Source: an uncultured Prevotellaceae bacterium
Lineage (GTDB): Bacteria; Bacteroidota; Bacteroidia; Bacteroidales; Bacteroidaceae
DNA length: 33,720 nucleotides
Reading direction: 5' to 3'
Assembly (NCBI GenBank): GCA_946415365.1
Contig: CAMKSE010000030.1
Span: forward strand, 1 to 33,720
Positions 33,411 through 33,720 of the stretch are shown here, one piece after another; position 1 is the stretch's first letter, and each line of letters opens with the position of its first letter. The notes beneath the pieces are model-generated. The model worked only from the letters and a program-made list of their open reading frames with translations, searched no databases and had not been told where the DNA came from. Both the position numbers and the translations under genes were made by a program.

Positions 33411-33720
33411 TTTCCCTGCGTCATCATGCTTCCACTGGGATTGACGATAGAGATATTTCCACCCCAGGTACACATACACTTTGCGTTATTGATGAGTGCT
33501 GGCATATTCATCACCTTCACCTGTCCTCCTGGACTCCATGGTGCAGTTATCACAGGTATACATGGCATAGGCGTGAGAACCCCCATAGCCGCAGCGGTAG
33601 CGGAGGCGACTTGCGGATTTGCCATCGACTGACACATGCCAAAAGGCATAATGTTCACCATTGGTGCGAAATCCATAATATTTGCCATCAGCATATTGCC
33701 GCATTTGGGGCGCAAAGGAA
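33407..33720 (-). CDS. DUF4280 PAAR-like spike-tip protein, 5' end beyond window
   Basis: The visible 100 or so residues contain NIMDFAPMVNIMPFGMC, AAAMGVLTPMPCIPV and NAKCMCTWGGNISIVNPSG, the central and C-terminal hallmarks of DUF4280, a PAAR-like family. PAAR proteins cap the spike of contractile injection machines. The N-terminal part of the family is missing because the gene runs out of the window at 33720; the TTG at 33715 is not a likely start. Conserved Cys and repeated GM/PM segments fit the metal-binding cone. It is the first visible gene of the leftward operon and is translationally coupled to the PEGA gene by ATGA. Confidence 0.82.
   Translation of the reverse strand, partial: PLRPKCGNMLMANIMDFAPMVNIMPFGMCQSMANPQVASATAAAMGVLTPMPCIPVITAPWSPGGQVKVMNMPALINNAKCMCTWGGNISIVNPSGSMMTQGK

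Noticed and set aside
1..33720. CRISPR array, tRNA or rRNA genes, transposase genes
   Set aside because: No regularly spaced repeat-spacer pattern, no tRNA-like cloverleaf with a T-loop, and no transposase or integrase motif was found on either strand.

Overview
The window looks like chromosome from a Prevotella/Segatella-type member of the Bacteroidales. Supporting signs are several TTTG/TTG-N20-TAnnTTTGC promoters, a DUF4248 gene, a BT4734-like/DUF3987 primase pair, BACON domains, a DUF4421 outer-membrane protein and a DUF4280 PAAR-like spike protein. These assignments come from reading the translations; no database search was run.

Layout. (1) 1-4486 is an accessory module: the tail of an unidentified gene, an HU-like DNA-binding protein fused to a chitobiase-type C-terminal domain, a DUF4248 protein that may be translated from a leaderless transcript, and the primase/helicase pair. 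Four copies of a 10-bp motif lie behind the pair. (2) 4487-7958 is an AT-rich two-gene operon: a long prokaryotic Argonaute that appears to lack catalytic residues, and an unrecognised partner protein. (3) 8124-15921, divergent from the Argonaute operon, has a promoter with a long structured leader, a possible small ORF, a PLD-nuclease/SNF2 helicase, an Eco57I-type adenine methyltransferase with a composition-shifted specificity region, and a small third gene followed by an in-frame remnant. Regions 2 and 3 form a defence island. (4) 15939-16563 is a small secreted-protein gene with its own promoter and terminator, between two imperfect direct repeats.

(5) 16570-33720 is one long leftward operon that enters from beyond the right edge. 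In transcription order it encodes a PAAR-like spike tip (5' end cut off), a PEGA-domain exported protein, an E1-like ubiquitin-activating enzyme, a TssG-like protein, a TssK-like protein, a gp25/TssE-like protein, a TssF-like protein, a ubiquitin-like protein ending in glycine, an E2-like conjugating enzyme, two exported proteins of unknown function, a polytopic membrane protein carrying vWA, RING-H2-like and FHA-like domains, a BACON-repeat lipoprotein and a DUF4421 beta-barrel.

Main result: E1, E2, UBL and a RING-H2-like E3 candidate are interleaved, with several 1-4-base gene overlaps, with baseplate genes of a contractile injection (type VI-like) apparatus. I infer that protein modification by a UBL is built into the assembly, regulation or cargo handling of this machine. 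Sheath, Hcp tube, VgrG and ClpV genes are not in the window and would be expected to the right or elsewhere.
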